From: JAMXLO01 sp963819855
Lineage (GTDB): Bacteria; Pseudomonadota; Alphaproteobacteria; Acetobacterales; Acetobacteraceae
Direction of reading: 5' to 3'
DNA: 64,000 nt
Assembly: GCA_963819855.1 (NCBI GenBank)
Contig: CAWFYC010000020.1
Span: 62,001 to 126,000, forward strand
The number at the start of each line of letters is the position of its first letter. Position 1 is the stretch's first letter. Made by a program: the position numbers and the translations under genes. The notes beneath the pieces are model-generated. The model was not told the DNA's origin and did not search any database. It saw only the letters and a list, made by a program, of their open reading frames with translations. This document shows positions 1 through 8,908 of the stretch, in pieces.

Positions 1-735
1 CAGCGGCATGATATCGGAATTGCCGATCGTGCAGTCGTCGGGCAGGTGGAGATTGTAGAACTTGACCGGGTTGAACGGATCGATCCGTCCCGGCCCCCAG
101 TCAGGGCGTGGGCAATCAGCCCGCAATTCCATCCAGGCGAAACGATCAGACTGGTCCGCCAAGGACGACCTGACGGCGGGAATCAGCAGAAAGCGGTACA
201 GCAAACGCTCCCACACCGGCATATCGTATATCGCCGTGATCGCGGCCATGACCTTGTCGGTCGTGAAGCGATCCTTGTCGCGGCCGACCGCGGTCAGGAA
301 CCGAATGAAGCCCTGCACGTTGACCCGCGTACCGGCACCCGCCGCGACAAAGGTCGCAGGATCGTCGGCGTGCAGGCGATAGGTGCCCTGGTGACAGAAC
401 GCGCAGTTCGGCGCCACCCGCGGGATCACCCCGAGTGTCTTCACCGAGAACCCCACCGGCAGTTCCTCGCCGCCTATCCAGTAAACGCCGATCGAGGCGA
501 AGCCGTCCTGGTTGCTCGGCAAATATTCGGGGAACATCGTCGGCAACACCCGCCAGATCCAATACGGCAGACCTTGCGCGGCCTCATTGCCGATCGAGCC
601 GTGGTTGAACATCTGCACCGGATCGTTGGTGGCCGGCTGGGGAACCGGGCGCAACAGCACGAACCAGGCAAGCGGGATCGCCACCACGATGAATGCAAGC
701 AGGCCGGCGAGGCATCGGGTCAGGATCTTGATCAT
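1..735 (-). CDS. Membrane-anchored c-type cytochrome, 3' end outside window
   Basis: The reading frame opens with ATG at 735 and runs off the left edge after 245 codons without a stop. Residues 8-28 form one hydrophobic segment, probably an uncleaved anchor or signal, followed by a periplasmic part. A heme c attachment motif CAFCH lies at residues 111-115. The stretch HGSIGNE near residue 45, the GTYR after the heme motif and DWGPGRIDPFNP near residue 215 match the cytochrome encoded at 1169-2698, so the two are paralogues. The start codon overlaps the stop of the upstream membrane protein gene (ATGA), so they are translationally coupled. A second heme near the missing C-terminus is expected from the paralogue but cannot be seen. 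Specific substrate unknown. Confidence 0.8.
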   Translation of the reverse strand, partial: MIKILTRCLAGLLAFIVVAIPLAWFVLLRPVPQPATNDPVQMFNHGSIGNEAAQGLPYWIWRVLPTMFPEYLPSNQDGFASIGVYWIGGEELPVGFSVKTLGVIPRVAPNCAFCHQGTYRLHADDPATFVAAGAGTRVNVQGFIRFLTAVGRDKDRFTTDKVMAAITAIYDMPVWERLLYRFLLIPAVRSSLADQSDRFAWMELRADCPRPDWGPGRIDPFNPVKFYNLHLPDDCTIGNSDIMPL

Positions 736-1172
736 CGGATGACGCTGGATCCCCGGTCCTGCGCTTCAAGTCGCTTGATGCGGATCAGACAGTACAGCGT
801 GGTCGAGCCGATCAACGCGTCGACGAACGAGATCGACAGGAAGCCGAGTGGCTGGCCGAACAACAACACCGCGAAGAAGAAGAACGTGGCGCCGAACGTG
901 CGCGACGGAAACACCGCGATATAGGCGTTGGCACGATAGCGGCCAAAATCGACCGCGGCCGGGACATAGAACACCGAGATGATCATCAGCAGGCCGGCGG
1001 ATTCTCGTGCCCAGATCAACTCCTTGAGCGGAATGTCGAACAGGTCCAGGAACCAGCGCGGAACGAACAACAGCGGCACGATGAACAGCGCGTTCAGCAC
1101 GATGCCGAACCACACCAGGATGGTATGGCGCACGATCCACACGCTGATGGAGTCTTTCCGGGCGGTCGTCAT
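732..1172 (-). CDS. Four-helix inner membrane protein of the cytochrome cluster
   Basis: This 146-residue protein has about four predicted membrane helices (roughly residues 12-36, 57-76, 84-106 and 110-130) joined by short loops. No catalytic motif or heme motif is visible. Its start overlaps the stop of the cytochrome gene upstream (1169-2698) and its stop overlaps the start of the cytochrome gene downstream, so three genes are tightly coupled. A role as membrane partner or quinone-side anchor for the neighbouring cytochromes is an inference from position only. Confidence 0.72.
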   Translation of the reverse strand: MTTARKDSISVWIVRHTILVWFGIVLNALFIVPLLFVPRWFLDLFDIPLKELIWARESAGLLMIISVFYVPAAVDFGRYRANAYIAVFPSRTFGATFFFFAVLLFGQPLGFLSISFVDALIGSTTLYCLIRIKRLEAQDRGSSVIR

Positions 1173-2698
1173 AGCGTTTTCATGTACTCCACGACGGCAT
1201 CCTTGTCGGCGGGGGACAGCTCGGTGCCATATATCCTGCCCTCATGGCCGCTATTGGAATTGCCGGGGACGGACGTGTCGTAAAGAAACAGGTCTCCGAC
1301 GGCCTCGCCATAGTCGTCGGCGCGATAGCCGACCCTGGCCGTGTCGAGGATATCGTTGCCGCGATACCATTTCTGCGGGCGATTCGCCGCCGGTTCGAGC
1401 AGGTCGCGCAATGTCGGCACCGACCCGTTGTGCAGGTAAGGAGATCGCGCCCAGATGCCGTCGAGCGGCTGGTTGGCATAGCCTGCGGTCTTGCGGAAAT
1501 GCCTGAAGCGCCATGGATAGCCGGCGTACAGCGTATTCTGCGCGGCGGAGAAGTTTTGCGTATAGGAGGCCCAGCGGTTGCGGTCCGTGCCGATCAGAGC
1601 CAGGGACACAACCTGCCCCAGCCGCGGGAAGCGGCTGGTATCGTAGTCGTAGTGCCCGGATGCGTCCTTCATGCCGTGGCAGCTGGCACAATAGTCCGCG
1701 AACAGCTGGCGGCCGTGCTCGACCTTGGACTGGTCGATTGCCGCCGGCACCGGAAACGGCGGTGCCTCCTCAACCCAGATCCAGTCTCGGATCCGCTTGA
1801 TCGCCGCGATATCGACGGTCACCGGACTCACTCCGGCACCCAGCGCGGCACTTAGATTGCGCTCGTCCACCGAAGTGTTGTTGCCGTCCCAGTGCAGATG
1901 CATCCCGTCACGCGGACGCTGCTGCCAGATCGAGGGAAAGTCGGCGGAGCCATTCAGCTCCTGTTCGGTGATGTGGCCGGCGCTCATCGGAAAATTGAAC
2001 TGGATCGCCTTGTAGGGGTTGAATGTATCGACCCGGCCGGGACCCCAGTCCGCCTGGCGGTTGATGAACGCAAGCTGCGTCGACAACAGCAACAGGGCCT
2101 GGCGAACCCGCGGATACACGATATTCCGATAGATCAGACGATCGATGACATTGAGGTTTCCGCCCACCGCCGGACTGTTGATCGTCTCGATCAGATTGTC
2201 GGCGCTGAACTTCGGATCGCTGCCGACCTTGATAAAGAACCTCAGCAGATCGAACAGGCGCAGGTTATTCGACGGCGCGCCATAAAGAAATTTGGGTGGG
2301 TCGGTCAGGTTTATCCGGTAGGTACCGACGTGGCAGACCGCGCAATTGAGCCAGACCCGCTCAACACCGGTAACGATCCGCCTCGACATGCCGATCGGCA
2401 GTTCGGCCTGCTCGTTCTCATAGAGCATCCCGAACCGGCGGTAACCGCCCGGCCCAAGTTCGTTGCGGTACATGACCGCCAGCGCCTTGAATACAAGGAT
2501 CGGCAGACCGTTGTTCGGCTCGCTGCCGATCGAACCATATTTGAAGTGTTCCTGATTATCGCGATACGCGATGACGTACTGATTGACGGCAATGAGCCAA
2601 TAGAGCGCGGCCAGCACGATCAACAGAACAACCACACAGCGGATCCAGCGATTGCGGGCAAGTACCCGTTCCGCCGGTGTTGGAGGATTGAAGTCCAT
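1169..2698 (-). CDS. Di-heme c-type cytochrome, membrane anchored
   Basis: A 509-residue protein with one hydrophobic anchor at residues 20-40 and two heme c motifs, CAVCH at 119-123 and CASCH at 337-341. The second sits in a normal cytochrome c domain (HGRQLFADYCASCH). Motifs GSIGSEPNNGLP and DWGPGRVDTFNP are shared with the truncated cytochrome at the left edge. The layout, a first heme domain and a distal cytochrome c domain, recalls the wider di-heme peroxidase/RoxA-like superfamily, but I cannot assign a substrate. It lies between the flavoprotein gene (2729-4126) and the small membrane protein, with a 4-base overlap with the latter. It is probably a periplasmic electron carrier or oxidase component. 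Confidence 0.82.
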   Translation of the reverse strand: MDFNPPTPAERVLARNRWIRCVVVLLIVLAALYWLIAVNQYVIAYRDNQEHFKYGSIGSEPNNGLPILVFKALAVMYRNELGPGGYRRFGMLYENEQAELPIGMSRRIVTGVERVWLNCAVCHVGTYRINLTDPPKFLYGAPSNNLRLFDLLRFFIKVGSDPKFSADNLIETINSPAVGGNLNVIDRLIYRNIVYPRVRQALLLLSTQLAFINRQADWGPGRVDTFNPYKAIQFNFPMSAGHITEQELNGSADFPSIWQQRPRDGMHLHWDGNNTSVDERNLSAALGAGVSPVTVDIAAIKRIRDWIWVEEAPPFPVPAAIDQSKVEHGRQLFADYCASCHGMKDASGHYDYDTSRFPRLGQVVSLALIGTDRNRWASYTQNFSAAQNTLYAGYPWRFRHFRKTAGYANQPLDGIWARSPYLHNGSVPTLRDLLEPAANRPQKWYRGNDILDTARVGYRADDYGEAVGDLFLYDTSVPGNSNSGHEGRIYGTELSPADKDAVVEYMKTL

Positions 2699-2728
2699 GA
2701 TGACGCTTCCTCTTTGCCTTCTCAGGCG

Positions 2729-4126
2729 TCAACGGAACAATGGCGGCTGGAAGACCGACATGACATCCTTGATCATCGCCTCCCACTTCTCCTCGAAGGT
2801 AGCGCCGTCATAGCGGGACAACTCGTAGCATCCGAGCGGATTGGCCAGATCGTTGGCCAGGCATTTGTTGCAGTATGTGCATTCCCGTTGCCGGATCGGC
2901 CCGTTGGCGGTACGCAGGATGTGCGGCAGATCGTTGTTGGCGATCAACGGCCGGCCCATGCTCACTCCGTCGCACGCGCCGTTCCGGATCACGCCGGCGA
3001 TGTTGGCAGCGTGCTGGAAGCCGCCGGTGCAGAGAAACTTGATACTCGGGTCGATCGCCACAATCGCGTCGCGCAGGTATTTGGCATACGCGGCATTGAT
3101 GCCTTCGATCACCCTGCCCCGCCTGGAGCGCCATAACCAGCGAAACAGCGGGGCGGCGATCGGGCTGCTGAAGATCGCATAATTGAACCGGGTGCGCACG
3201 CCCGAGGCGAACATGCCGCCGTACCACCGCGTCAGGTCCGTGGTCGGTATCTCGCCGGGTGGATTGCGCGGATGCGGGAAGGTCGATCCGCTCGAAATGT
3301 GAAACGCATCGACGCCCTTGCCGTCATCGAGCAGCATCTTGCAGATGGTAAGCGTGTCCTCCAGCGTGTTGCCCTTCTTCAACCAGGGATACAGCCAGTT
3401 ATTGTGATCGACGCCGTTGATCTTCATCTGCAGGTGAAAATCCGGGCCGACCTCGCGACGAATGGCGCGCACGATCTCGAGCACGAACCGCGCGCGTTTC
3501 TCCACCGAACCGCCGTAGTCGTCGGTGCGATCGTTGATGCCGGAGCTCAGGAACTGGGTGATCAGGTAGCCATTCGCACCGTGCAGTTCGACGCCGTCGA
3601 GCCCGGCCGCCCGGGCACGGCGCGCACCTTGAGCAAACTGCTCGACCACCTCGTGGATTTCCGCAACGGTCATGGCCTGGGTCAGTATGCCGTGGAAGAA
3701 GTCCTTCTTGCCGGTGGAGCTCAGGCTTTTCTTGAACAGGTTTTCGACGCCGCCCATGTCCTGCTGTCGCCCCGAATGGCTGAGCTGCATGATGAAGCGG
3801 CAGTCATGGTCGTGGACGCGCTTGCCGACCTCGCGCCAGAACGGAATCTTGTCATCGTCGTCGATCATGGCGTAGCGGACCAGGATTCGCCCGCGCACCG
3901 CCACCGGTGTGTAGGACGAGATGATGCCGCCGACGCCGCCTTTGGCGAACTTCTCCTCCCAGTTCAGTCTGGTATGGCCACCGTACCCGTTGTATTCGTC
4001 AAACATCCCCGACAGATTTGAGCGAAACAGTCGGTTCTTCACTTCCAGGTGACGAAATTTAAGCGGCGAAAAGATCAGACCCGCATTGTCCTCATGAAGG
4101 AACGTTCCGTCCGTGGCCGGCGGCAT
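2729..4126 (-). CDS. Old Yellow Enzyme-family NADH:flavin oxidoreductase with Cys cluster
   Basis: A 465-residue TIM-barrel flavoprotein. The family hallmark HGANGYLITQFLSSGIND followed by R-DDYGGS lies at residues 182-207, and QLSHSGRQ near 114-121 contributes to the FMN site. The C-terminus has C416-x2-C419-x2-C422-x10-C433, close to the 4Fe-4S ligand pattern of 2,4-dienoyl-CoA reductase-type members, but the FAD/NAD(P) domains of those enzymes are absent. It is therefore a single-domain enzyme with a possible Fe-S cluster, which could pass electrons to a partner. No signal peptide is visible, so it is cytoplasmic. It is embedded between genes for exported cytochromes on the same strand, which is unusual for this family. 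Substrate unknown. Confidence 0.85.
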   Translation of the reverse strand: MPPATDGTFLHEDNAGLIFSPLKFRHLEVKNRLFRSNLSGMFDEYNGYGGHTRLNWEEKFAKGGVGGIISSYTPVAVRGRILVRYAMIDDDDKIPFWREVGKRVHDHDCRFIMQLSHSGRQQDMGGVENLFKKSLSSTGKKDFFHGILTQAMTVAEIHEVVEQFAQGARRARAAGLDGVELHGANGYLITQFLSSGINDRTDDYGGSVEKRARFVLEIVRAIRREVGPDFHLQMKINGVDHNNWLYPWLKKGNTLEDTLTICKMLLDDGKGVDAFHISSGSTFPHPRNPPGEIPTTDLTRWYGGMFASGVRTRFNYAIFSSPIAAPLFRWLWRSRRGRVIEGINAAYAKYLRDAIVAIDPSIKFLCTGGFQHAANIAGVIRNGACDGVSMGRPLIANNDLPHILRTANGPIRQRECTYCNKCLANDLANPLGCYELSRYDGATFEEKWEAMIKDVMSVFQPPLFR

Positions 4127-4275
4127 GTCTGACCCCCCGAGTGCGTCGGTTACAAGCTGGTCGGTTTCCGACCATCAGACGCTGGCATCACAGCTAACCA
4201 CAACCAGGCTGCCCAGGCAATTGTATTTACCGGCATAGTTTCCCGCAAGAGCGGCCCGTCGCAACTGCGCGGCAG

Positions 4276-7200
4276 TCACAACGTCAGCAGAAACGTCACC
4301 AGATCATCGATCGATTTGCGTGACGAGCCCTCAGGAAGGCACCACGGGTGAGGCGCCGCAGGCAAGCCGCCGATCCGGGCCCGCTGCGCGGGGTCGGCTG
4401 GGTCCAGTCCGAACTCCAGGATGCCATATTCAAGCCGCATCTTCTGATAGTCCCAGTAGTAGTACCCGTCGTCCAGTTTGGTGAAATAGGCGTGGCGCTC
4501 GACAAAGCGGCCTTCCGCCTCGGTGACTCGGTGGTCCGCCTTGGGTGCGACGACCTGCCGCAGAATGCCGGGCGGCTCGCCGAATCTCGTCATGAACTCG
4601 AATGGCATGCCTGCACTCGGTATCCGGTAGCTGTGCCCCGCACCCTGGTGCATCGTGTAGAGCCGCCGATACAGCGCCGATGCATGTTCGACATCGACAC
4701 TGCCGTCCGGTTTGATCGGAGCTTTGCAGCGATCCGGATCGACGAGTATCTCGAGCCCGTCCATGTTGTCCGGCGCGTCGCCCACGACGTGCCCGTCGCT
4801 CAACAGTCCGCGGCGCTCGACCCAGAACAGGTTCTCCAGGATTGCGGTGCGGATCGATTGCACACTGCGCTGCCAGGCGGTAGGCGAAAAGAACCGTCCG
4901 ACCGGATCGGTGCCACCACTCGCCGATATCGGCTGCATGTCCTCGTTGGTCCACATATCGGCGTTCCCGCCGGCATGACACCGCGCGCAACTGCTGCGAA
5001 ACGCCTGTGAGCCGGCGACGATGCGACGCGCCAGCGCAGGAAAGCGCTGGGCGAACGGTTCCGCAAGCGCGCCGGCACCACTCGGATCGGCGAATGCAGC
5101 GTCGCGGACATGGCCTAACCCGCTGGTCGGGCCGGCGGATGGTGGAAAGTGTGCCGGCCGCAGCAGTTCATCCGGCGGGTACAGATAGGAGACGAACGCA
5201 CCCTCACTGACCGGCTGGTCCGGCGTGCCCCCCAACAGAGTCAGCTCCGCTTTGTAGCTCAGCCATCGGTACATCCCGATGCGTCGCAGCAACTCGTCGC
5301 TCTGCCGCAGGGTCGAAACATAGAGCGTCAGGTCCTGCAAGGACCGCGACGACATCGGACCCCGTGCACCTTCCGGCTCTTCCCCATGCAAATAGGCGCC
5401 CTCAAATCCAGCCATCAGTTCGGAGCGGGACAACGCGCGGCGGGCAGGCGTATGGTTGGTAATGATCGGCATCGCCTGCGGCGAGAAGAAGTAGTCGTTG
5501 CCATAGTCCCCGGTCGAGCCGGCCGGCACGAACATGGTTGATTCCGTGGCACCCGGCGGAATGTTGTAGAGCAGCAGGGTCTTGTCGATCGGCTGTTTCG
5601 AGTGGTCCAACAACTCCTGATCGGCGGTATCGCTGTCGATCAGCCCGCTCTTGTCGAGCAGGCGTGCAATGCGAACCTTCCACTGCTCACCCAGCCGCGC
5701 CTGGGTTCCCGGGGGATAGTCGAACCTGATGAAGGTCGCGGGCAGCTTTTCTTCCAGCGAAAGCCCAAACGTCCGGCCGCTCAGCGCGAGGAACGTAGGC
5801 TTCCAATCCGGATTGGGGATCCCAGGAAACACCTGGGTGACGCGCTTTCCCCCTGGTGCATATTCATAGCTGAGGCGCGACGCGTGGCATGCTGCGCAAT
5901 TGAAGCCGATCCACGAACGGGTACCTGCGCTTCCCGGGATCGGATCGGCCACCTCGGCACGCACGTATCCAACCCAGCCTGTCGGCTGCGTCTGCCCCTC
6001 ATACAACGGCTTCGTCAGCGGCAGTCGGAGCGCCATCTCGATTGGATACGGTGTCGGTCCGGTGAAGCTCTGCGGATCATAGGCGACATCGGGTGCGATC
6101 AGTCGCTCGGCTCCAGCCTCCGGCTGCAACGGGATCGCCCCGAAGCTGGTATACGGTCGGATGCCGGTTCCGGTTACCCGGTCGATCATCGCCTTGTATT
6201 GAATAATCTCTCGTACCGTCCCATCGGCCGCGAGCCTTGGCATGCTGTAGCCGTCGGTCTCGAACGGTGGCCGGTCGATCCCGGCCGCCTGGTATTTCAG
6301 GTCCTCGACGAACGTCTGGAAGGCATCCCGCTCCTGATAGGACCGCCCGAAGATGCCATCCCAGTCCACGCCAAGCAGGAAATGCGGCAGCGCCAGATTC
6401 CAATCCCATGCCCAGAAAGCTCTTTCTCCATAGGCGTATTGGTCCGCAACGCTACGCGTGCCGTCACGTCCAGACGCCACGGGAGCAACGATGTGCATGC
6501 GGTCCTTGCCGTCGGCTGCGATCGTGACCGGAACAGCATTGCTCGCCAGCGCGGTAGAGGCGGTGCGCTGAATCCGCCACCCATCCACGAACGCGGCGTC
6601 ATGCTGCGAATCGATGACCCGCGCGGTAATGGGATCGCGATACCGCAGCGGTTCGCCGCTGCGAATATCGGCAATCGTCTCGCCGGTCAGCATCAGGCGG
6701 ATGATTACGATTGGTCCCTGATACGCCGTGATCGGAACGTTGAGGTCGATCTCGGTGTCGCTCCAGGCGGTGATATCCGCGACCCAGGTATCCGGCGTTC
6801 CGCTGTAGTCTTCGACGAAGTAGTCGAGCGTCCCCCCCTGAATACGGCTCAGCACCGCGCTAGCTGCCGATTCGAGGTCGATCCTGGCCTGGTACGACGA
6901 CAGGTTGCGCTCCAGTGCCCGCACGTTGCCGAACAGCACCTTCGATAGTTCACGATTGGCCGATTCCGCGGGCGATGCGGTCACTGATCGCCTCCCGTCA
7001 GCAGGAGGCGCACCACCGGCCGGAGGCCATAGTCCAGGAGCGGCAGCAGATACCGGGCCGGGGCCGAAACCATGCCCACGCACGATGATGGCCTGGCCGG
7101 GCTTCAGTATCGGCACAACGCGCGAACCTGGACTCTGCCACAGCACGACGCCGCTGGTTGCATCGAGCACCGTCGCTATGACGGGTGCATCCGCCGCTTT

Positions 7201-7320
7201 GGCATGCGACATGGTACACGACAGCCCGGCGAGAACGACACACGCAAGCAGCATTCGTGTCCAGCTATCATGCCTCACGCCCTCGTCTGAGCAGCCGAGC
7301 GATCGGTAGCATAACAGCAT
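4276..7320 (-). CDS. Large di-heme cytochrome c protein with IPT/TIG-like N-terminal domain
   Basis: The longest frame gives 1014 residues. A signal peptide is clear only if translation starts at the GTG at 7278 or the ATG at 7254, where a hydrophobic core ends near SHAKA; the 7320 start is therefore doubtful. After the signal, residues 46-215 (numbered from 7320) look like an IPT/TIG fold (LKPGQAIIVRGHGFG; WSDTEIDLNVP). Heme c motifs follow: CAACH at 475-479 and CARCH at 778-782. It is exported, and its hemes are spaced about 300 residues apart, as in large di-heme oxygenases or peroxidases. It is the first gene of the minus-strand cytochrome/flavoprotein cluster. No other gene in the window resembles it and its substrate is unknown. 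Confidence 0.8.
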   Translation of the reverse strand: MLLCYRSLGCSDEGVRHDSWTRMLLACVVLAGLSCTMSHAKAADAPVIATVLDATSGVVLWQSPGSRVVPILKPGQAIIVRGHGFGPGPVSAAAPGLWPPAGGAPPADGRRSVTASPAESANRELSKVLFGNVRALERNLSSYQARIDLESAASAVLSRIQGGTLDYFVEDYSGTPDTWVADITAWSDTEIDLNVPITAYQGPIVIIRLMLTGETIADIRSGEPLRYRDPITARVIDSQHDAAFVDGWRIQRTASTALASNAVPVTIAADGKDRMHIVAPVASGRDGTRSVADQYAYGERAFWAWDWNLALPHFLLGVDWDGIFGRSYQERDAFQTFVEDLKYQAAGIDRPPFETDGYSMPRLAADGTVREIIQYKAMIDRVTGTGIRPYTSFGAIPLQPEAGAERLIAPDVAYDPQSFTGPTPYPIEMALRLPLTKPLYEGQTQPTGWVGYVRAEVADPIPGSAGTRSWIGFNCAACHASRLSYEYAPGGKRVTQVFPGIPNPDWKPTFLALSGRTFGLSLEEKLPATFIRFDYPPGTQARLGEQWKVRIARLLDKSGLIDSDTADQELLDHSKQPIDKTLLLYNIPPGATESTMFVPAGSTGDYGNDYFFSPQAMPIITNHTPARRALSRSELMAGFEGAYLHGEEPEGARGPMSSRSLQDLTLYVSTLRQSDELLRRIGMYRWLSYKAELTLLGGTPDQPVSEGAFVSYLYPPDELLRPAHFPPSAGPTSGLGHVRDAAFADPSGAGALAEPFAQRFPALARRIVAGSQAFRSSCARCHAGGNADMWTNEDMQPISASGGTDPVGRFFSPTAWQRSVQSIRTAILENLFWVERRGLLSDGHVVGDAPDNMDGLEILVDPDRCKAPIKPDGSVDVEHASALYRRLYTMHQGAGHSYRIPSAGMPFEFMTRFGEPPGILRQVVAPKADHRVTEAEGRFVERHAYFTKLDDGYYYWDYQKMRLEYGILEFGLDPADPAQRARIGGLPAAPHPWCLPEGSSRKSIDDLVTFLLTL

Positions 7321-7351
7321 CCGCGGTGCGGCGATGAAGTCCTTGAAATGA

Positions 7352-7426
7352 TGGTGGGTGCGACAGGGATTGAACCTGTGACCCCCGCCGTGTGAAGACG
7401 GTGCTCTGCCGCTGAGCTACGCACCC
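7352..7426 (-). tRNA. tRNA-Val (anticodon CAC)
   Basis: The minus strand folds into a full cloverleaf. The acceptor arms are GGGTGCG and CGCACCC, the D arm has GCTC/GAGC, the T arm contains GGTTCAATCC, and the 3' CCA is encoded. The seven-base anticodon loop TTCACAC sits on a CCGTC/GGCGG stem, which places CAC at positions 34-36 and decodes GUG (valine). It lies upstream of and in the same direction as the large cytochrome gene. Confidence 0.95.
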
Positions 7427-7525
7427 ATCGCCGCCCGAAATAGGCGGCGGTGCTTTCGGGTGTCAAGCTAAAGGGCTTGCCGCGAATTAAACGATTCAGG
7501 CGTAGCCGAGGCACTACTCCAAAGT

Positions 7526-7588
7526 CGTCATCCCCGCGGAAGCGGGGACCGAGGCGGCAACCGGGTCCCCGCTTGCGCGGGGATGACG
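7526..7588. repeat. Palindromic intergenic repeat (CGTCATCCCCGC family)
   Basis: Two 25-base arms at 7526-7550 and 7564-7588 are inverted copies with only a few mismatches, and each arm is itself a small hairpin around CCCCGC...GCGGGG. Related copies with the core CGTCATTCCCGC lie at 41979-42058 and 42154-42234. These are REP-like elements between genes. This copy lies between the tRNA and the efflux operon and could form a strong RNA hairpin. Confidence 0.85.
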
Positions 7589-7808
7589 GGGAAAACGGCG
7601 GCTTTGCTGGCGATTGACACAGTTATTTCGCGGCAGATCCTAAGCACGTCCCACGGTTGTCCCTTGGGCATTCCCGCACAGCATGGGGATTACCCCGATT
7701 TCATGCAAAGGTAATATCCCATTCGGCCGGTTTATTGCGCCGGTCAGGCAAACTATCTCCCGCGCCAAAGGGCAGCATCGCTGACCCGACGAGGAGAGAG
7801 GCATATCC

Positions 7809-8903
7809 ATGAGCGGGGTGATCAGGCAGGCCCAGGGCATTGCCGCGGGCAGCATCGGTGGCCGCCGTTTCCTGACGCTGAAGCGCGCCCTGGCCGCGCT
7901 GGCCGCGGGGCTCGGCATCAGCGTCGTGGCTGCACTCGGCGTGCAGTACTGGCAGGTCGGCAGGTTTCAGGTCGCGACCGACGATGCCTACGTGCAGGCG
8001 GACACCATCATCATCGCGCCGCGCGTCGCGGGCTATATCGCTGAGGTGCCGGTGGGCGACAACCAGCCGGTGAAGGCCGGCCAGGTGCTGGCGCGGATCG
8101 ACGACCGGGACCTGCTGGCGGCGCTCGATCAGGCGGTGGCCGATCGCACCGGCGCCGAGAACAAGATCGCCAACATCGCAGCCCAGCTCGAACTACAGCA
8201 GTCGGTGATCGATCAGGCCGGGGCGCAGCGCGCCTCCGCCGAGGCCGCGACGACCTTCGCCGCCCAGGACCAGAGGCGCTACAGCGATCTGGCGCGCACC
8301 GGCGCCGGCAGCGTGCAGCAGGCGCAGCAGACCCAGTCGCTGCTGCTGCAACGCACCGCCGACCTGCAGCGCGCCCGCGCAACCCTGACCAGCGCGCGTC
8401 AGCAGGTGGCGGTGCTCCAGAGCGCCGAGGCCGAGGCGCGCTCGGCATTGCAGCATGCCGGCGCGGTCGAGCAGCAGGCGAGGCTCAATCTCAGCTACGC
8501 GACCATCGTGGCGCCCGACGACGGCACGGTAGGAGTACGCACGCTCCGCGTCGGCCAGTACGTCCAGGCCGGCACGCAGTTGATGGCGATTGTGCCGCTG
8601 CACTCGGTCTACGTGGTGGCGAACTACAAGGAGACGCAGCTCACCAATGTGCGGCCAGGGCAGCCGGCCGATATCAGGGTGGATACCTTCCCCGGTCAGG
8701 CGATGCACGGCGTGGTGGACAGCATCGCTCCTGCCAGCGGCCAGGAGTTCGCGCTGCTGCCGCCGGACAACGCGACCGGCAACTTCACCAAGATCGTCCA
8801 GCGCATCCCGGTGAAGATCGTGCTGCGCAACGACACCACGCTGGCCGGCCTGCTGCGCCCTGGCATGTCGGTCGAGCCGACCATCGACACCCGCACGGAG
8901 TGA
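7809..8903 (+). CDS. HlyD/EmrA-family membrane fusion protein
   Basis: A 364-residue periplasmic adaptor. It has a cytoplasmic N-terminus of about 25 residues, one membrane helix (residues 27-47), then the DDAYVQAD motif and the lipoyl half-motif IAPRVAGYIAEVPVGDNQPVKAGQVLARID. A long Ala/Gln-rich coiled hairpin spans about 105-215, followed by the second lipoyl half (IVAPDDGTVG) and a beta-barrel. This order is typical of EmrA-type adaptors that link a major facilitator pump to an outer membrane channel. A GGAG lies about 15 bases before the ATG. The stop overlaps the region before the pump gene, so the pair is one operon. No TolC-like gene or regulator is adjacent. Confidence 0.92.
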   Translation: MSGVIRQAQGIAAGSIGGRRFLTLKRALAALAAGLGISVVAALGVQYWQVGRFQVATDDAYVQADTIIIAPRVAGYIAEVPVGDNQPVKAGQVLARIDDRDLLAALDQAVADRTGAENKIANIAAQLELQQSVIDQAGAQRASAEAATTFAAQDQRRYSDLARTGAGSVQQAQQTQSLLLQRTADLQRARATLTSARQQVAVLQSAEAEARSALQHAGAVEQQARLNLSYATIVAPDDGTVGVRTLRVGQYVQAGTQLMAIVPLHSVYVVANYKETQLTNVRPGQPADIRVDTFPGQAMHGVVDSIAPASGQEFALLPPDNATGNFTKIVQRIPVKIVLRNDTTLAGLLRPGMSVEPTIDTRTE

Positions 8904-8908
8904 CGGCG

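Noticed and set aside
1169..7320. Assignment of the cytochromes as rubber oxygenase RoxA or as a cytochrome c peroxidase
   Set aside because: Two hemes and the general order are compatible, but no diagnostic residues could be confirmed by eye, and the flavoprotein neighbour is not part of those systems.
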